Below are positions 1-6,128 of a DNA stretch of 10,198 nucleotides, in pieces (the first letter of the stretch is position 1; every line of letters begins with the position of its first letter). Origin of the DNA: Burkholderiales bacterium (GTDB lineage Bacteria; Pseudomonadota; Gammaproteobacteria; Burkholderiales; Casimicrobiaceae); assembly GCA_031277445.1 (NCBI GenBank), contig JAITMH010000064.1, positions 1 through 10,198 on the forward strand, read 5' to 3'. The position numbers and the translations under genes were made by a program. The notes beneath the pieces are model-generated. The model was not told the origin of the DNA. It saw only the letters and a program-made list of their open reading frames with translations, and made no database searches.

Positions 1-24
1 ATCAAGGGAATGGCGGTAGCGTAG

Positions 25-49
25 TCAGGGATCAGAGGTCAGGAATCAG
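25..49 (+). repeat. Dispersed repeat, TCAGGGATCAGAGG type, copy 1
   Basis: A purine-rich direct-repeat-like stretch built from TCAGGGATCAG and AGGTCAGGAATCAG. The same sequence occurs in inverse orientation at 6504-6528: 20 bases are identical, then one mismatch, then TCAG again. It lies outside any gene, just before the terminator at 70-94. Its function is unknown; it looks like a dispersed intergenic repeat. Confidence 0.6.
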
Positions 50-69
50 AATCCCGATTCTCCATCTTC

Positions 70-94
70 AAAAAGCGCCCGCAAGGCGCTTTTT
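70..94. terminator. Bidirectional intrinsic terminator
   Basis: A perfect 10-bp stem (AAAAAGCGCC at 70-79 pairing with GGCGCTTTTT at 85-94) closes a 5-base loop, with the A-run and T-run forming the base of the stem. It can therefore terminate transcripts from either direction. On the minus strand it lies 7 bases past the stop codon of the gene ending at 101, so it is the natural end of the rhlE plus small-gene transcript. On the plus strand it would serve whatever gene lies left of the window. Confidence 0.85.
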
Positions 95-100
95 GTGTTT

Positions 101-556
101 TTAAGGCGACAGATCCCGCCCCTTGCTCCATATTATCAGCTCACTCAAGGGCTTAATATGCATGTAGTACAAATCAGGATTTAGTACTCCTGCTTTCCCA
201 AGGGATTCGAGCGCATCATCCCATTGCTTCTCCATAGCCAAAGCCCTTGCCTTATAGAACCACGCATGAGCATCAAAGGGGCATGTTTCTATTCGTTCCT
301 CTGACAAAAGAATGCCTTCTTTGTGCTTGCCCGTCTCGAAAAGCTCTTTCGCTTTCTGGTTAAAATCAAAGGATTCGTCGTCACACTGAGAAAGCTCGGA
401 TTTCTTCGTTACCTCATATCTATAGAAAACCGATGAGTGCTCTTGCAAATAACAGACGAACGCTATAGATAAAACGATTACAACCAGAACAATACCAATA
501 ACCGTATAACGAAATTTTTTAATTTCTCGAAGAAGCTGCGCCTCAAAATCATTCAT
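101..556 (-). CDS. Membrane-anchored TPR-like hypothetical protein
   Basis: I do not recognise a specific family. A short basic/acidic N-terminus (MNDFEAQLLREIKKFRY) is followed by one strongly hydrophobic segment (about residues 18-40, VIGIVLVVIVLSIAFVCYL), then a soluble helical part. The region FNQKAKELFETGKHKEGILL and the later AWFYKARALAMEKQWDDALE have the spacing of tetratricopeptide-like helix pairs, the second being the better match. This predicts a single-pass inner-membrane protein with a periplasmic or cytosolic helical-repeat domain. Two ATGs are possible, at 562 and 556. The GGGAG motif sits only about 1 base before the first but 7 bases before the second, so I start at 556 (151 aa). 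It follows rhlE on the same strand after a 33-base gap and may be co-transcribed. Its base composition is visibly more AT-rich than its neighbours, suggesting separate acquisition. Function not assigned. Confidence 0.75.
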   Translation of the reverse strand: MNDFEAQLLREIKKFRYTVIGIVLVVIVLSIAFVCYLQEHSSVFYRYEVTKKSELSQCDDESFDFNQKAKELFETGKHKEGILLSEERIETCPFDAHAWFYKARALAMEKQWDDALESLGKAGVLNPDLYYMHIKPLSELIIWSKGRDLSP

Positions 557-589
557 CCTCATACTCCCTGTTCTCTATTCCTGTTCCAA

Positions 590-2203
590 TTATTCCTCTT
601 TCTTTTTCTTCGTTGACCGCCGTCTTCCGGTGGTCGCTCCCGGACTGTTTTCTTTCGCGCTCCCTTGATCGGCATGGGTTTCCGCTTGTTTCGGGCGCTT
701 CATCAGCAGTGCCGGTACCGGCCTTTGCTTTGATGCCAGACCACGCCCCAATACCGCAAGGTGCTGGCGCATCAGCGCTGCGTTTGGCGGCACACCACCC
801 TTTACCGAAGAACGCGCCGATTTTTTCGGCAACGGTTGATCGGGGTTCTTGGCGTAAGACGCTTCGCGTTCTTCCTGACGTGACCGTCCTGTCACATGTT
901 CGGACGGCAGGTTGCTGCTCTTGCGTGTTGTGCGTTCAGGCGACAGATTGCCGCCCCTGCGGGTTGTGCGTTCGGACGATGGCTTGCGTTCGGACGACGG
1001 CTTGCCGCTTCTGCTGCTTTCGCCGGCGTGCGACGCGGTACGTCGCGGCGCTTCCAGCACACCCGCTTCGACTTCGACGCGCTCGATTTTCTTGCGGATC
1101 AGTTTTTCGATTTCGACAAGGTATTTTTCCTCGTCGGGCGACACCAGCGAGATCGCTTCGCCCTCAGCGCCAGCGCGACCGGTGCGACCGATCCGGTGTA
1201 CGTAATCCTCGGGGACGTTCGGCATTTCGTAATTGATGACGACCGGCAATTCCTCAATATCGAGGCCACGCGCCGCCACGTCGGTCGCTACCAGAATCTG
1301 CGTTTTGCCTTCTTTGAATTTTTCCAGCGAGGCGATACGCGCCGATTGTGTTTTGTCGCCGTGAATCGCTTCCGCCGCCAAACCGGCTTTTTCGAGAAGC
1401 CGCGCCAAACGCGACGCGCCATGCCGTGTGCGAACGAAGCACAGGGTTTGCCACAGGTTGCGCGATTTGACGAGGTGTTCGAGCAACGCACGCTTTTGAT
1501 CGGACGGGCAATGATACGCGCTTTGTTTGACGGTTTCAGCCGCCGCGTTGCGACGCGCCACTTCGATCAATTTCGGCGCTTTCAGCATGTCTTCGGCGAG
1601 CTTTTTGATGTCCGCCGAGAAGGTCGCCGAGAACAGCAAACTTTGCCGCTCTTTCGGCAGGTGTTTCATGATCCGCCGGATGTCGGGAATAAATCCCATG
1701 TCGAGCATCCGGTCGGCCTCATCAAGCACAAAATACGTGACTTGCGACAAGGACACGCTTTTTTGTTCAAGGTGATCGAGCAAACGCCCCGGCGTCGCCA
1801 CCAGAATTTCGACGCCCGCTTTGACGATTGGAGTCTGCTGTTTGATGTTGACGCCGCCATAGACAACCGTCGAGCGCAACCCGGTATATTTTGCGTAGGT
1901 CTGCACCGAGGCTTCAACCTGAATCGCCAATTCGCGGGTCGGCGTCAACACCAGCGCCCGCACCTGATGTCGCGCCGGGGACGGACTGGTGTTGGCGAAC
2001 GGCACCAGTTTGTGCAACAGCGGCAGGGTAAAACCGGCTGTCTTGCCGGTGCCGGTTTGTGCGCCGCCCATCACATCATGCCCCGCCAAAACCACAGGGA
2101 TGGCCTGCCGCTGGATCGGCGTCGGCGTCGTGTAGCCCGCTTCTTCGACGGCCTTCAACACTTCCGGGCATAATCCCAACTCGGAAAAACTCATGTCACT
2201 CAA
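590..2203 (-). CDS. rhlE: DEAD-box ATP-dependent RNA helicase, RhlE type
   Basis: Unwinds short RNA duplexes and remodels RNPs using ATP; in bacteria RhlE acts in ribosome maturation and RNA turnover in the cytoplasm. All superfamily 2 motifs are in order in the 537-aa product: Q motif (TPTPIQ, Q31), motif I AQTGTGKT (48-55), Ia PTRELA (88-93), Ib TPGR (137-140), II DEAD (161-164), III SAT (192-194), V ATDVAARGLD (306-315) and VI HRIGRTGR (336-343). After about residue 385 comes a long basic low-complexity tail with in-frame tandem repeats (400-435), ending in a lysine-rich run (TKKKKEE), typical of an auxiliary RNA-binding extension. I chose the TTG start at 2203 because AGGAG (2214-2210) is 6 bases upstream. 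The ATG at 2194 would be 15 bases away. The RhlE subgroup is inferred from the core sequence (FSELGL, GYTTPTPIQ); another DEAD-box paralogue is possible. Confidence 0.93.
   Translation of the reverse strand: MSDMSFSELGLCPEVLKAVEEAGYTTPTPIQRQAIPVVLAGHDVMGGAQTGTGKTAGFTLPLLHKLVPFANTSPSPARHQVRALVLTPTRELAIQVEASVQTYAKYTGLRSTVVYGGVNIKQQTPIVKAGVEILVATPGRLLDHLEQKSVSLSQVTYFVLDEADRMLDMGFIPDIRRIMKHLPKERQSLLFSATFSADIKKLAEDMLKAPKLIEVARRNAAAETVKQSAYHCPSDQKRALLEHLVKSRNLWQTLCFVRTRHGASRLARLLEKAGLAAEAIHGDKTQSARIASLEKFKEGKTQILVATDVAARGLDIEELPVVINYEMPNVPEDYVHRIGRTGRAGAEGEAISLVSPDEEKYLVEIEKLIRKKIERVEVEAGVLEAPRRTASHAGESSRSGKPSSERKPSSERTTRRGGNLSPERTTRKSSNLPSEHVTGRSRQEEREASYAKNPDQPLPKKSARSSVKGGVPPNAALMRQHLAVLGRGLASKQRPVPALLMKRPKQAETHADQGSAKENSPGATTGRRRSTKKKKEE
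898..1005 (-). repeat. In-frame tandem repeats in the rhlE tail
   Basis: Two 36-bp units (898-933, 934-969) are followed by two shortened 18-bp units (970-987, 988-1005), all beginning GTTCGGACG- or GTTCAGGCG-like on the plus strand. They encode residues 400-435 of RhlE as variants of PSSER-TTRRGGNL. All unit lengths are multiples of three, so copy-number change would keep the reading frame. Confidence 0.75.
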
Positions 2204-2224
2204 CGAAAACTCCTGTTAAACCAA

Positions 2225-2260
2225 TGACGTAACTATACCGGAAACCTTAGCGAAACTGAA
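2225..2260 (-). promoter_or_regulatory. Candidate sigma70 promoter of rhlE
   Basis: On the minus strand a good -10 (TATAGT, 2237-2232, five of six consensus bases) is preceded at 17 bases by a weak -35 (TTCAGT, 2260-2255). The predicted start near 2225 would give a leader of about 20 bases containing the AGGAG ribosome site at 2214-2210. The weak -35 keeps this tentative. Confidence 0.4.
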
Positions 2261-2397
2261 AAAAGCTGACGCGATCCCGGAAAAAAATGATACATTTGCG
2301 ACCTTTCGTACGCTGAAGCCCTCTTTCCGGCGCTCCTGCGTCCCTTTTTTATCCGGGTTCCCGCCCACCGCAGCACCTGCTCAATCGAATTGTATTT

Positions 2398-4236
2398 ATG
2401 TCTTCCCGTCAATTACGCAACATCGCCATCATTGCGCACGTCGATCACGGCAAAACCACGCTGGTCGATAAACTGCTCGTCCAGTCCGGCACCTTCGCCA
2501 AGCATCAAACCGTCAGCGAACGGGTCATGGACAGCAATGACATTGAGCGCGAACGCGGCATCACCATTTTCTCGAAAAATTGCGCGATTCGTTACGGCGA
2601 TGCGCGTATCAATATCGTCGATACGCCCGGACACGCCGATTTCGGCGGCGAAGTCGAGCGCGTGTTGGGCATGGTCGATGGTGTGCTGTTGCTGGTGGAT
2701 GCCGTCGAAGGGCCGATGCCACAAACGCGCTTCGTGACGATGAAAGCGTTGCGTCAACATCTGCATCCCATCGTTGTCGTCAACAAAGTGGATCGTCCCG
2801 GCGCACGTCCCGAATGGGCGGTCAATCAAACCTTCGATTTGTTTGACCGTCTCGGCGCGACCGAAGCGCAACTCGATTTTCCGGTCATCTACGCTTCGGC
2901 GCTAAACGGCTGGGCGACGACCGACATTCACGCCGTCTATTCCGGCGAAGCCGCCAAAGGCGACATGCGCCTCCTCTTTGAGACTGTTCTGTCGCATGTG
3001 CCGGTTCCTGAGGGCGACCCCGACGGGCCGCTGCAATTTCAGATCAGCGCACTTGATTACTCATCGTACATCGGCAGACTCGGCATTGGCCGTATTCGTC
3101 GCGGTCGTTTGCGTCCCAACCAGGAAGTGGTCGCGCTAACACCCGACGATACGCCGGTACGCGCCAAAATTTCGCAAGTGCTCGGCTTCTCCGGCCTCGA
3201 CCGCGCACCGATTGACGAAGGCGAAGCGGGCGACATCGTGCTGGTCAGCGGCATCGACGACCTTTCCATCGGCACCACGCTGGCCGACACCGCCGAACCC
3301 GAAGCGCTGCCACCCATCGCCATTGATGAACCAACGCTGTCGATGCAGTTTCAAGTCAACACCTCACCGCTCGCCGGACGCGAAGGAAAATACGTCACCT
3401 CGCGCAACCTTCGTGACCGATTGCAAAAAGAAACATTGACCAACGTCGCATTGCGCGTTGAAGACACCAAAGACACCGACGTGTTTCTGGTTTCGGGACG
3501 CGGCGAACTGCACTTGACGATCCTGATCGAAAACATGCGCCGCGAAGGCTACGAACTGGCCGTATCAAGGCCGCGTGTCGTCCTGCGTGACATCGACGGC
3601 GTTACTTGTGAGCCTTATGAATTTCTGTCAGTCGATGTCGAAGACGCGCATCAAGGCGGCGTGATGGAAGTGCTCGGCCAACGTCGCGGCGAAATGGCTC
3701 ACATGGAAGCCGATGGCCGTGGTCGCACGCGAATTGATTACCGGATTCCGGCACGCGGCCTGATCGGTTTTCAAGGCGAATTTCTGAACCTGACACGCGG
3801 CACCGGCATCATGAGCCATGTGTTCGACAGCTACGCTCCGGTCAAAGGCGACATCCCCGAACGTCGTAACGGTGTGCTGGTTTCGCAGGAAAACGGCGAA
3901 GCCGTCGCCTACGCACTGTGGAACCTGCAAGAGCGTGGCCGCATGTTTGTCTCGCCCGGCGATAAATTGTACGAAGGCATGGTGATCGGCATTCACAGCC
4001 GCGACAACGATCTGGTCGTCAACCCGATCAAAGGAAAAAAACTCACCAACGTTCGCGCCTCCGGCAAAGACGACGCCGTCCTGTTAACGCCGCCGATCAA
4101 ACTCACCCTCGAATACGCCGTGGAATTCATCGCCGACGATGAACTGGCCGAAATCACGCCGCAATCCATCCGTATCCGCAAACGCTTTTTGAAAGAGCAT
4201 GAACGCAAGCGTGCGTCACGGGAGGCGGCCGGGTAA
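2398..4236 (+). CDS. typA: Ribosome-associated translational GTPase TypA/BipA
   Basis: EF-G-like GTPase that binds the 70S ribosome and supports 50S assembly and growth under cold and other stress. The 612-aa product is close to the 607 aa of E. coli BipA. G motifs: G1 AHVDHGKT (13-20), G2 RERGITI (51-57), G3 DTPGH (75-79), G4 NKVD (129-132), G5 SAL (166-168). Domain II (about 200-300), the EF-G-like domains and the BipA-specific C-terminal domain follow, with the family signatures [29 protein letters not shown] and [10 protein letters not shown](V)RASGKD. The ATG at 2398 gives the family N-terminus ([19 protein letters not shown]). No clear Shine-Dalgarno is seen in the AT-rich bases just before it. 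It is transcribed divergently from rhlE, and the stop is followed by the hairpin at 4247-4275. Confidence 0.97.
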   Translation: MSSRQLRNIAIIAHVDHGKTTLVDKLLVQSGTFAKHQTVSERVMDSNDIERERGITIFSKNCAIRYGDARINIVDTPGHADFGGEVERVLGMVDGVLLLVDAVEGPMPQTRFVTMKALRQHLHPIVVVNKVDRPGARPEWAVNQTFDLFDRLGATEAQLDFPVIYASALNGWATTDIHAVYSGEAAKGDMRLLFETVLSHVPVPEGDPDGPLQFQISALDYSSYIGRLGIGRIRRGRLRPNQEVVALTPDDTPVRAKISQVLGFSGLDRAPIDEGEAGDIVLVSGIDDLSIGTTLADTAEPEALPPIAIDEPTLSMQFQVNTSPLAGREGKYVTSRNLRDRLQKETLTNVALRVEDTKDTDVFLVSGRGELHLTILIENMRREGYELAVSRPRVVLRDIDGVTCEPYEFLSVDVEDAHQGGVMEVLGQRRGEMAHMEADGRGRTRIDYRIPARGLIGFQGEFLNLTRGTGIMSHVFDSYAPVKGDIPERRNGVLVSQENGEAVAYALWNLQERGRMFVSPGDKLYEGMVIGIHSRDNDLVVNPIKGKKLTNVRASGKDDAVLLTPPIKLTLEYAVEFIADDELAEITPQSIRIRKRFLKEHERKRASREAAG

Positions 4237-4246
4237 TTCGGCGCGT

Positions 4247-4275
4247 GTAGGGGCGGGTTTCAAACCCGCCCTTAC
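4247..4275 (+). repeat. GTAG-footed hairpin after typA (REP-like type A)
   Basis: A 14-base arm (GTAGGGGCGGGTTT) and its near-perfect complement (AAACCCGCCCTTAC) are separated by one base, with a single G-T mispair. It begins 10 bases after the typA stop. There is no T-run behind it, so it is a poor intrinsic terminator by sequence, although it could block or stabilise the 3' end of the typA mRNA. The GTAG at its 5' foot is shared with the other hairpins of this island. Confidence 0.65.
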
Positions 4276-4331
4276 AAAGCACTGCGGGGGAGGTTACTCC
4301 GCTTTGCTTCGCGCAGAATGACGGTTTTTTA

Positions 4332-4524
4332 TCTCACGCGAAGCCGCGAAGAAGAAAGGCGTCATTGCGAGCGAAGCGAAGCAATCCAGAAAAAATTTAC
4401 CGCAAAGAACGCATAGAACGCATAGAAAATTAAGCCCGTGTAGGTTGGACAAGCCGCAACGCGGCGCAGTCCAACAACCCAACATTCAAATTAGCGGCGC
4501 TTTGCGCCGGAAAGAAGGCTCCCG
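4332..4524 (+). repeat. Composite direct repeat, copy 1 (3'-truncated)
   Basis: First of three long direct repeats. Order of modules: TCTCACGCGAAG head, GTCATTGCGAGCGAAGCG, three 9-bp microrepeats (4402-4428), a GTAG-footed hairpin (4440-4475), a CGGCGC-TTT-GCGCCG hairpin (4495-4509) and GGAAAGAAGG. Homology with the other copies stops at about 4524, just before the toxin promoter, and the tail module CTTCGCGCAGAATGAC is absent here. A tail-like piece (CTTCGCGCAGAATGACGG) instead lies upstream at about 4306-4323, as if another unit preceded this one. Confidence 0.8.
4440..4475 (+). repeat. GTAG-footed hairpin, REP-like type B, copy 1
   Basis: GTAG (4440-4443) is followed by GTTGGAC, which pairs with GTCCAAC (4469-4475). 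An inner GCCGC/GCGGC stem (4453-4457 with 4461-4465) closes on AAC. The internal bulge AA/GCA gives the bulged palindrome and tetranucleotide foot typical of REP elements recognised by RAYT proteins. Confidence 0.65.
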
Positions 4525-4539
4525 AAGTGTAAAATATAA

Positions 4540-4568
4540 TTGACACAGCTCAATGTGAAAACTATAAT
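4540..4568 (+). promoter_or_regulatory. Perfect-consensus sigma70 promoter of the toxin operon
   Basis: TTGACA (4540-4545) and TATAAT (4563-4568) are both perfect consensus hexamers at the ideal 17-base spacing. The expected start point, about 7 bases after the -10, is 4574-4576, coinciding with the toxin ATG at 4575. The spacer contains a short inverted repeat CACA-N6-TGTG (4544-4557) that could be an operator for the downstream helix-turn-helix antitoxin; that role is inference. Confidence 0.8.
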
Positions 4569-4574
4569 TTGCAA

Positions 4575-4868
4575 ATGCTGAAATTGATCGAAAGCAGCGT
4601 CTTTGAGGCGTGGATGCTCAAGTTGCGCGACGTTCGCGCTCGGGCGCTGATTGCAACGCGCTTGCGCAGATTGAAAGAAGGCAACGCTGGTGACGTGAAA
4701 CCCGTTGGCGAAGGGCTTTCGGAATTGCGTATCGACTACGGCCCCGGTTACCGAGTGTATTTCATGCGGCGTGGCATCGAGATCATAATCCTGTTGTGCG
4801 GCGAGGACAAAAGTACTCAGGAGGCCGACATCAAGGCCGCAAAACTCATTGCGAAAGAGTGGAGATAA
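4575..4868 (+). CDS. Type II toxin, RelE/HigB superfamily (HI1419-like)
   Basis: A 97-aa product matching the addiction-module killer family typified by Haemophilus HI1419: LRDVRARALIATRLRRLKEGN near the N-terminus, then VKPVGEGLSELRIDYGPGYR and VYFMRRGIEIIILLCGEDKSTQ, ending in basic helices. Members of this RelE-superfamily group are expected to be ribosome-dependent or free mRNA endoribonucleases that stop translation until bound by the partner antitoxin. A TTG at 4569 is in frame, but it directly follows the -10 hexamer and would lie upstream of the transcript, so ATG 4575 is the start. No Shine-Dalgarno can fit; translation is probably leaderless. The toxin gene comes first, as in higBA-type operons, and its partner starts 3 bases after its stop. 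Family assignment is strong; the exact RNA target is not visible. Confidence 0.93.
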   Translation: MLKLIESSVFEAWMLKLRDVRARALIATRLRRLKEGNAGDVKPVGEGLSELRIDYGPGYRVYFMRRGIEIIILLCGEDKSTQEADIKAAKLIAKEWR

Positions 4869-4871
4869 ATC

Positions 4872-5165
4872 ATGACAGTTACCTTTTCCGAATTTGACGC
4901 GGCAAAATACCTTGACAGCGAGGAAGCCATCGTGGCCTATCTCGAAGCCGCACAGGAGGAAGCAGGCGACGATCCGGCTTTCATGGCGTTGGTGCTGTCC
5001 GACATTGCGCGGGCGCGTAATATGTCCCAACTGGCAAAGGATGCCGGATTGACACGCGCCGGGCTTTACAACGCGCTTTCTCCAAACGGGAACCCACGCA
5101 TCAGCACACTACACAGTATCGCCAAAGCTCTTGGCTTGAGGCTCACGCTGACGGTGCCGCATTGA
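4872..5165 (+). CDS. Type II antitoxin with HTH domain (HI1420-like)
   Basis: Partner of the preceding toxin; 97 aa, the usual length for the HI1420-type antidote family. The N-terminus FSEFDAAKYLDSEEAIVAYL and LSDIARARNMSQLAKDAGL are family signatures. The second part (about residues 45-90) is a Cro/C1-type helix-turn-helix: MSQLAKDAGL, TRAGLYNALSPNGNPRISTL, HSIAKALGL. It should neutralise the toxin by direct binding and repress the operon promoter at 4540-4568. GGAG at 4861-4864, inside the last toxin codons, lies 7 bases before the ATG, so the two genes are translationally linked but only the antitoxin has a conventional ribosome site. Its stop is followed within 8 bases by repeat copy 2. 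There is no recognisable terminator in between. Confidence 0.93.
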   Translation: MTVTFSEFDAAKYLDSEEAIVAYLEAAQEEAGDDPAFMALVLSDIARARNMSQLAKDAGLTRAGLYNALSPNGNPRISTLHSIAKALGLRLTLTVPH

Positions 5166-5172
5166 AGCTGTG

Positions 5173-5392
5173 TCTCACGCGAAGCCGCGAAGAAGAAAGG
5201 CGTCATTGCGAGCGAAGCGAAGCAACCCAGAAGAAAAGTAACCGCAAAGAACGCAAAGAGCGCATAGAAAATTTAGCTCGCGTAGGTTGGACAAGCCGCA
5301 ACGCGGCGCAGTCCAACAACCCAACATTCAAATTAGCGGCGCTTTGCGCCGGAAAGAAGGTTCCCGGTTCTGCGGCTTCGCGCAGAATGACG
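5173..5392 (+). repeat. Composite direct repeat, copy 2 (longest)
   Basis: The most complete copy. It shares the 5' head (TCTCACGCGAAGCCGCGAAG) with copy 1 and the 3' tail (GGTTCCCGGTTCTGCG, CTTCGCGCAGAATGAC) with copy 3. It is the most diverged in the middle (ACCCAGAAGAAAAGTAACC). It fills the space between the convergent 3' ends of the two toxin-antitoxin operons. No gene is supported inside it. Confidence 0.8.
5282..5317 (+). repeat. GTAG-footed hairpin, REP-like type B, copy 2
   Basis: Identical to the hairpin at 4440-4475: GTAG foot, GTTGGAC/GTCCAAC outer stem, GCCGC/GCGGC inner stem. It lies within composite repeat copy 2, between the antitoxin gene and hicB. The identity holds although the flanking sequence of this copy has diverged. 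Confidence 0.65.
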
Positions 5393-5418
5393 CGCTTCGC
5401 TTGTCCAGGCTACGCTTG

Positions 5419-5754
5419 CTAAACCGTAGCAGCCTCCAGCGTTTCGGCAACCCACTGATTAAGACTTTTTCCGCTAGCCGCCGCCGCCGCCTTCGCCTTC
5501 GCGTGAAGCACTGGCGGGATTCGTGCGTTAAACCTGCCGGAGAATTTCTGAAACGGCTCCACACCGTCCTCGCGGCACATCTCCACGTAAGCGGCGAGAG
5601 AGCGTTTGCCCTCGCGCAAAAGCCCCTTCACATCGCCTGCGTAAAAGTCCGCGCCGCCTTGGGCAAGCCCAACAAACTCGCCACGAAACAGATTGATCTC
5701 AGGGTCAAACGAAATTACGGCCTGTTGCCCGTTGATAGTCATAATGTTGTTCAT
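5419..5754 (-). CDS. hicB: HicB family antitoxin, RHH type
   Basis: Antitoxin of the HicAB module; 111 aa. The N-terminal half (MTINGQQAVISFDPEINLFRGEFVGLAQGGADFYA) has the HicB partial RNase H-like fold that blocks HicA. The C-terminal part, from FSGRFNARIPPVLHAKAKAA to SGKSLNQWVAETLEAA, is a ribbon-helix-helix DNA-binding domain used to repress the operon. The ATG at 5754 overlaps the hicA stop as ATGA (5754-5751), and GGAG (5765-5762) lies 7 bases upstream, so translation is coupled to hicA. The frame stays open upstream to about 5940, but that part is the out-of-frame shadow of hicA. A 6-bp inverted repeat (GCTACG 5409-5414, CGTAGC 5425-5430) straddles the stop, without a T-run. Confidence 0.93.
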   Translation of the reverse strand: MNNIMTINGQQAVISFDPEINLFRGEFVGLAQGGADFYAGDVKGLLREGKRSLAAYVEMCREDGVEPFQKFSGRFNARIPPVLHAKAKAAAAASGKSLNQWVAETLEAATV

Positions 5755-6005
5755 GGTGTCACTCCGTTTTCTTCCAGCCATTTCTTGATCGAAGCCAACG
5801 CGCCCTTGTCCGTCATCGGTGTTGGGTGCGGACGGTAGAAAACGCGAATCTCGCCGAACAAACGCACACCGACACGGGAGCCTTCGCGTTCGCTGATCTC
5901 GCCGCCCAAGTCCTTGAACAAGGCTTCGATGTCCCGCCATGCCACGCCAGAGGGGACAGGACGGGAAAAGATCAGCGCAAGCGTTCTCTCGTTTTTTCGT
6001 CTCAT
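5751..6005 (-). CDS. hicA: HicA family mRNA interferase toxin
   Basis: 84-aa toxin gene, first in the hicAB operon; HicA proteins have a dsRBD-like fold and cleave mRNA and tmRNA. The sequence MRRKNERTLALIFSRPVPSG, then WRDIEALFKDLGGEISEREG, SRVGVRLFGEIRVFYRPHP and TDKGALASIKKWLEENG matches the HicA subgroup that pairs with RHH-type HicB. The canonical catalytic histidine of GSHH-type HicA is replaced by arginine (GSRV). The only histidine is in the FYRPHP motif, which this subgroup conserves. The ATG at 6005 is preferred: the TTG at 6041 lies in the -35 element. No good Shine-Dalgarno is visible, and the promoter places the transcript start next to the ATG. Family call is firm; the catalytic residue is inferred. 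Confidence 0.92.
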   Translation of the reverse strand: MRRKNERTLALIFSRPVPSGVAWRDIEALFKDLGGEISEREGSRVGVRLFGEIRVFYRPHPTPMTDKGALASIKKWLEENGVTP

Positions 6006-6012
6006 GCCCGCA

Positions 6013-6041
6013 ATGGTACTAAAAAATAGTACCGCCGTCAA
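6013..6041 (-). promoter_or_regulatory. hicAB promoter
   Basis: On the minus strand TTGACG (6041-6036, five of six consensus) is followed after exactly 17 bases by TACCAT (6018-6013, four of six). The predicted start is about 6006, abutting the hicA ATG at 6005, so the leader would be zero or one base. Confidence 0.55.
6015..6033. promoter_or_regulatory. Operator palindrome for HicB autoregulation
   Basis: A perfect 7-bp inverted repeat, GGTACTA and TAGTACC, separated by five A residues. It fills the spacer between the -35 and -10 hexamers and overlaps the -10. Placement and symmetry are as expected for the operator of a dimeric ribbon-helix-helix repressor such as the HicB encoded here. Confidence 0.75.
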
Positions 6042-6128
6042 CCGCTTGGCACCGCCGCCGGATCAGGGCTATACCTCTCCCCATCGCGTTAAATAACGCG
6101 GTCGGAATTGCAGTCCTGAGTAGCGCGT

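Noticed and set aside
896..2173. Long open frame of 425 codons on the plus strand antisense to rhlE
   Set aside because: It is the complement of a well-supported DEAD-box gene. The translation is rich in Arg, Phe and His as expected of a shadow frame in GC-rich DNA, and shows no domain.
4360..4400. Repeats considered as a CRISPR array
   Set aside because: Only three long, widely spaced, imperfect copies with whole genes between them; no regular short spacers and no cas genes.
4495..4509. CGGCGC-TTT-GCGCCG hairpin as an intrinsic terminator
   Set aside because: Perfect 6-bp stem but no T-run on either strand; it recurs as a fixed module in all three repeat copies.
4491..5030. Minus-strand frame antisense to the first TA pair
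   Set aside because: Shadow of two strongly recognised TA genes; no independent support.
5162..5422. Small frame inside composite repeat copy 2
   Set aside because: The peptide merely translates the repeat modules. The other copies do not keep the same frame because of the 9-bp and flanking differences, and there is no ribosome site.
5287..5838. Plus-strand frame running from repeat copy 2 through hicB
   Set aside because: It begins inside the intergenic repeat and continues antisense to hicB and hicA. The N-terminal part is just translated repeat sequence, also seen at 6233-6487.
5755..5940. Upstream extension of hicB to a start near 5940
   Set aside because: The extra residues are hicA read in another frame. 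The ATGA overlap and GGAG spacing support ATG 5754.
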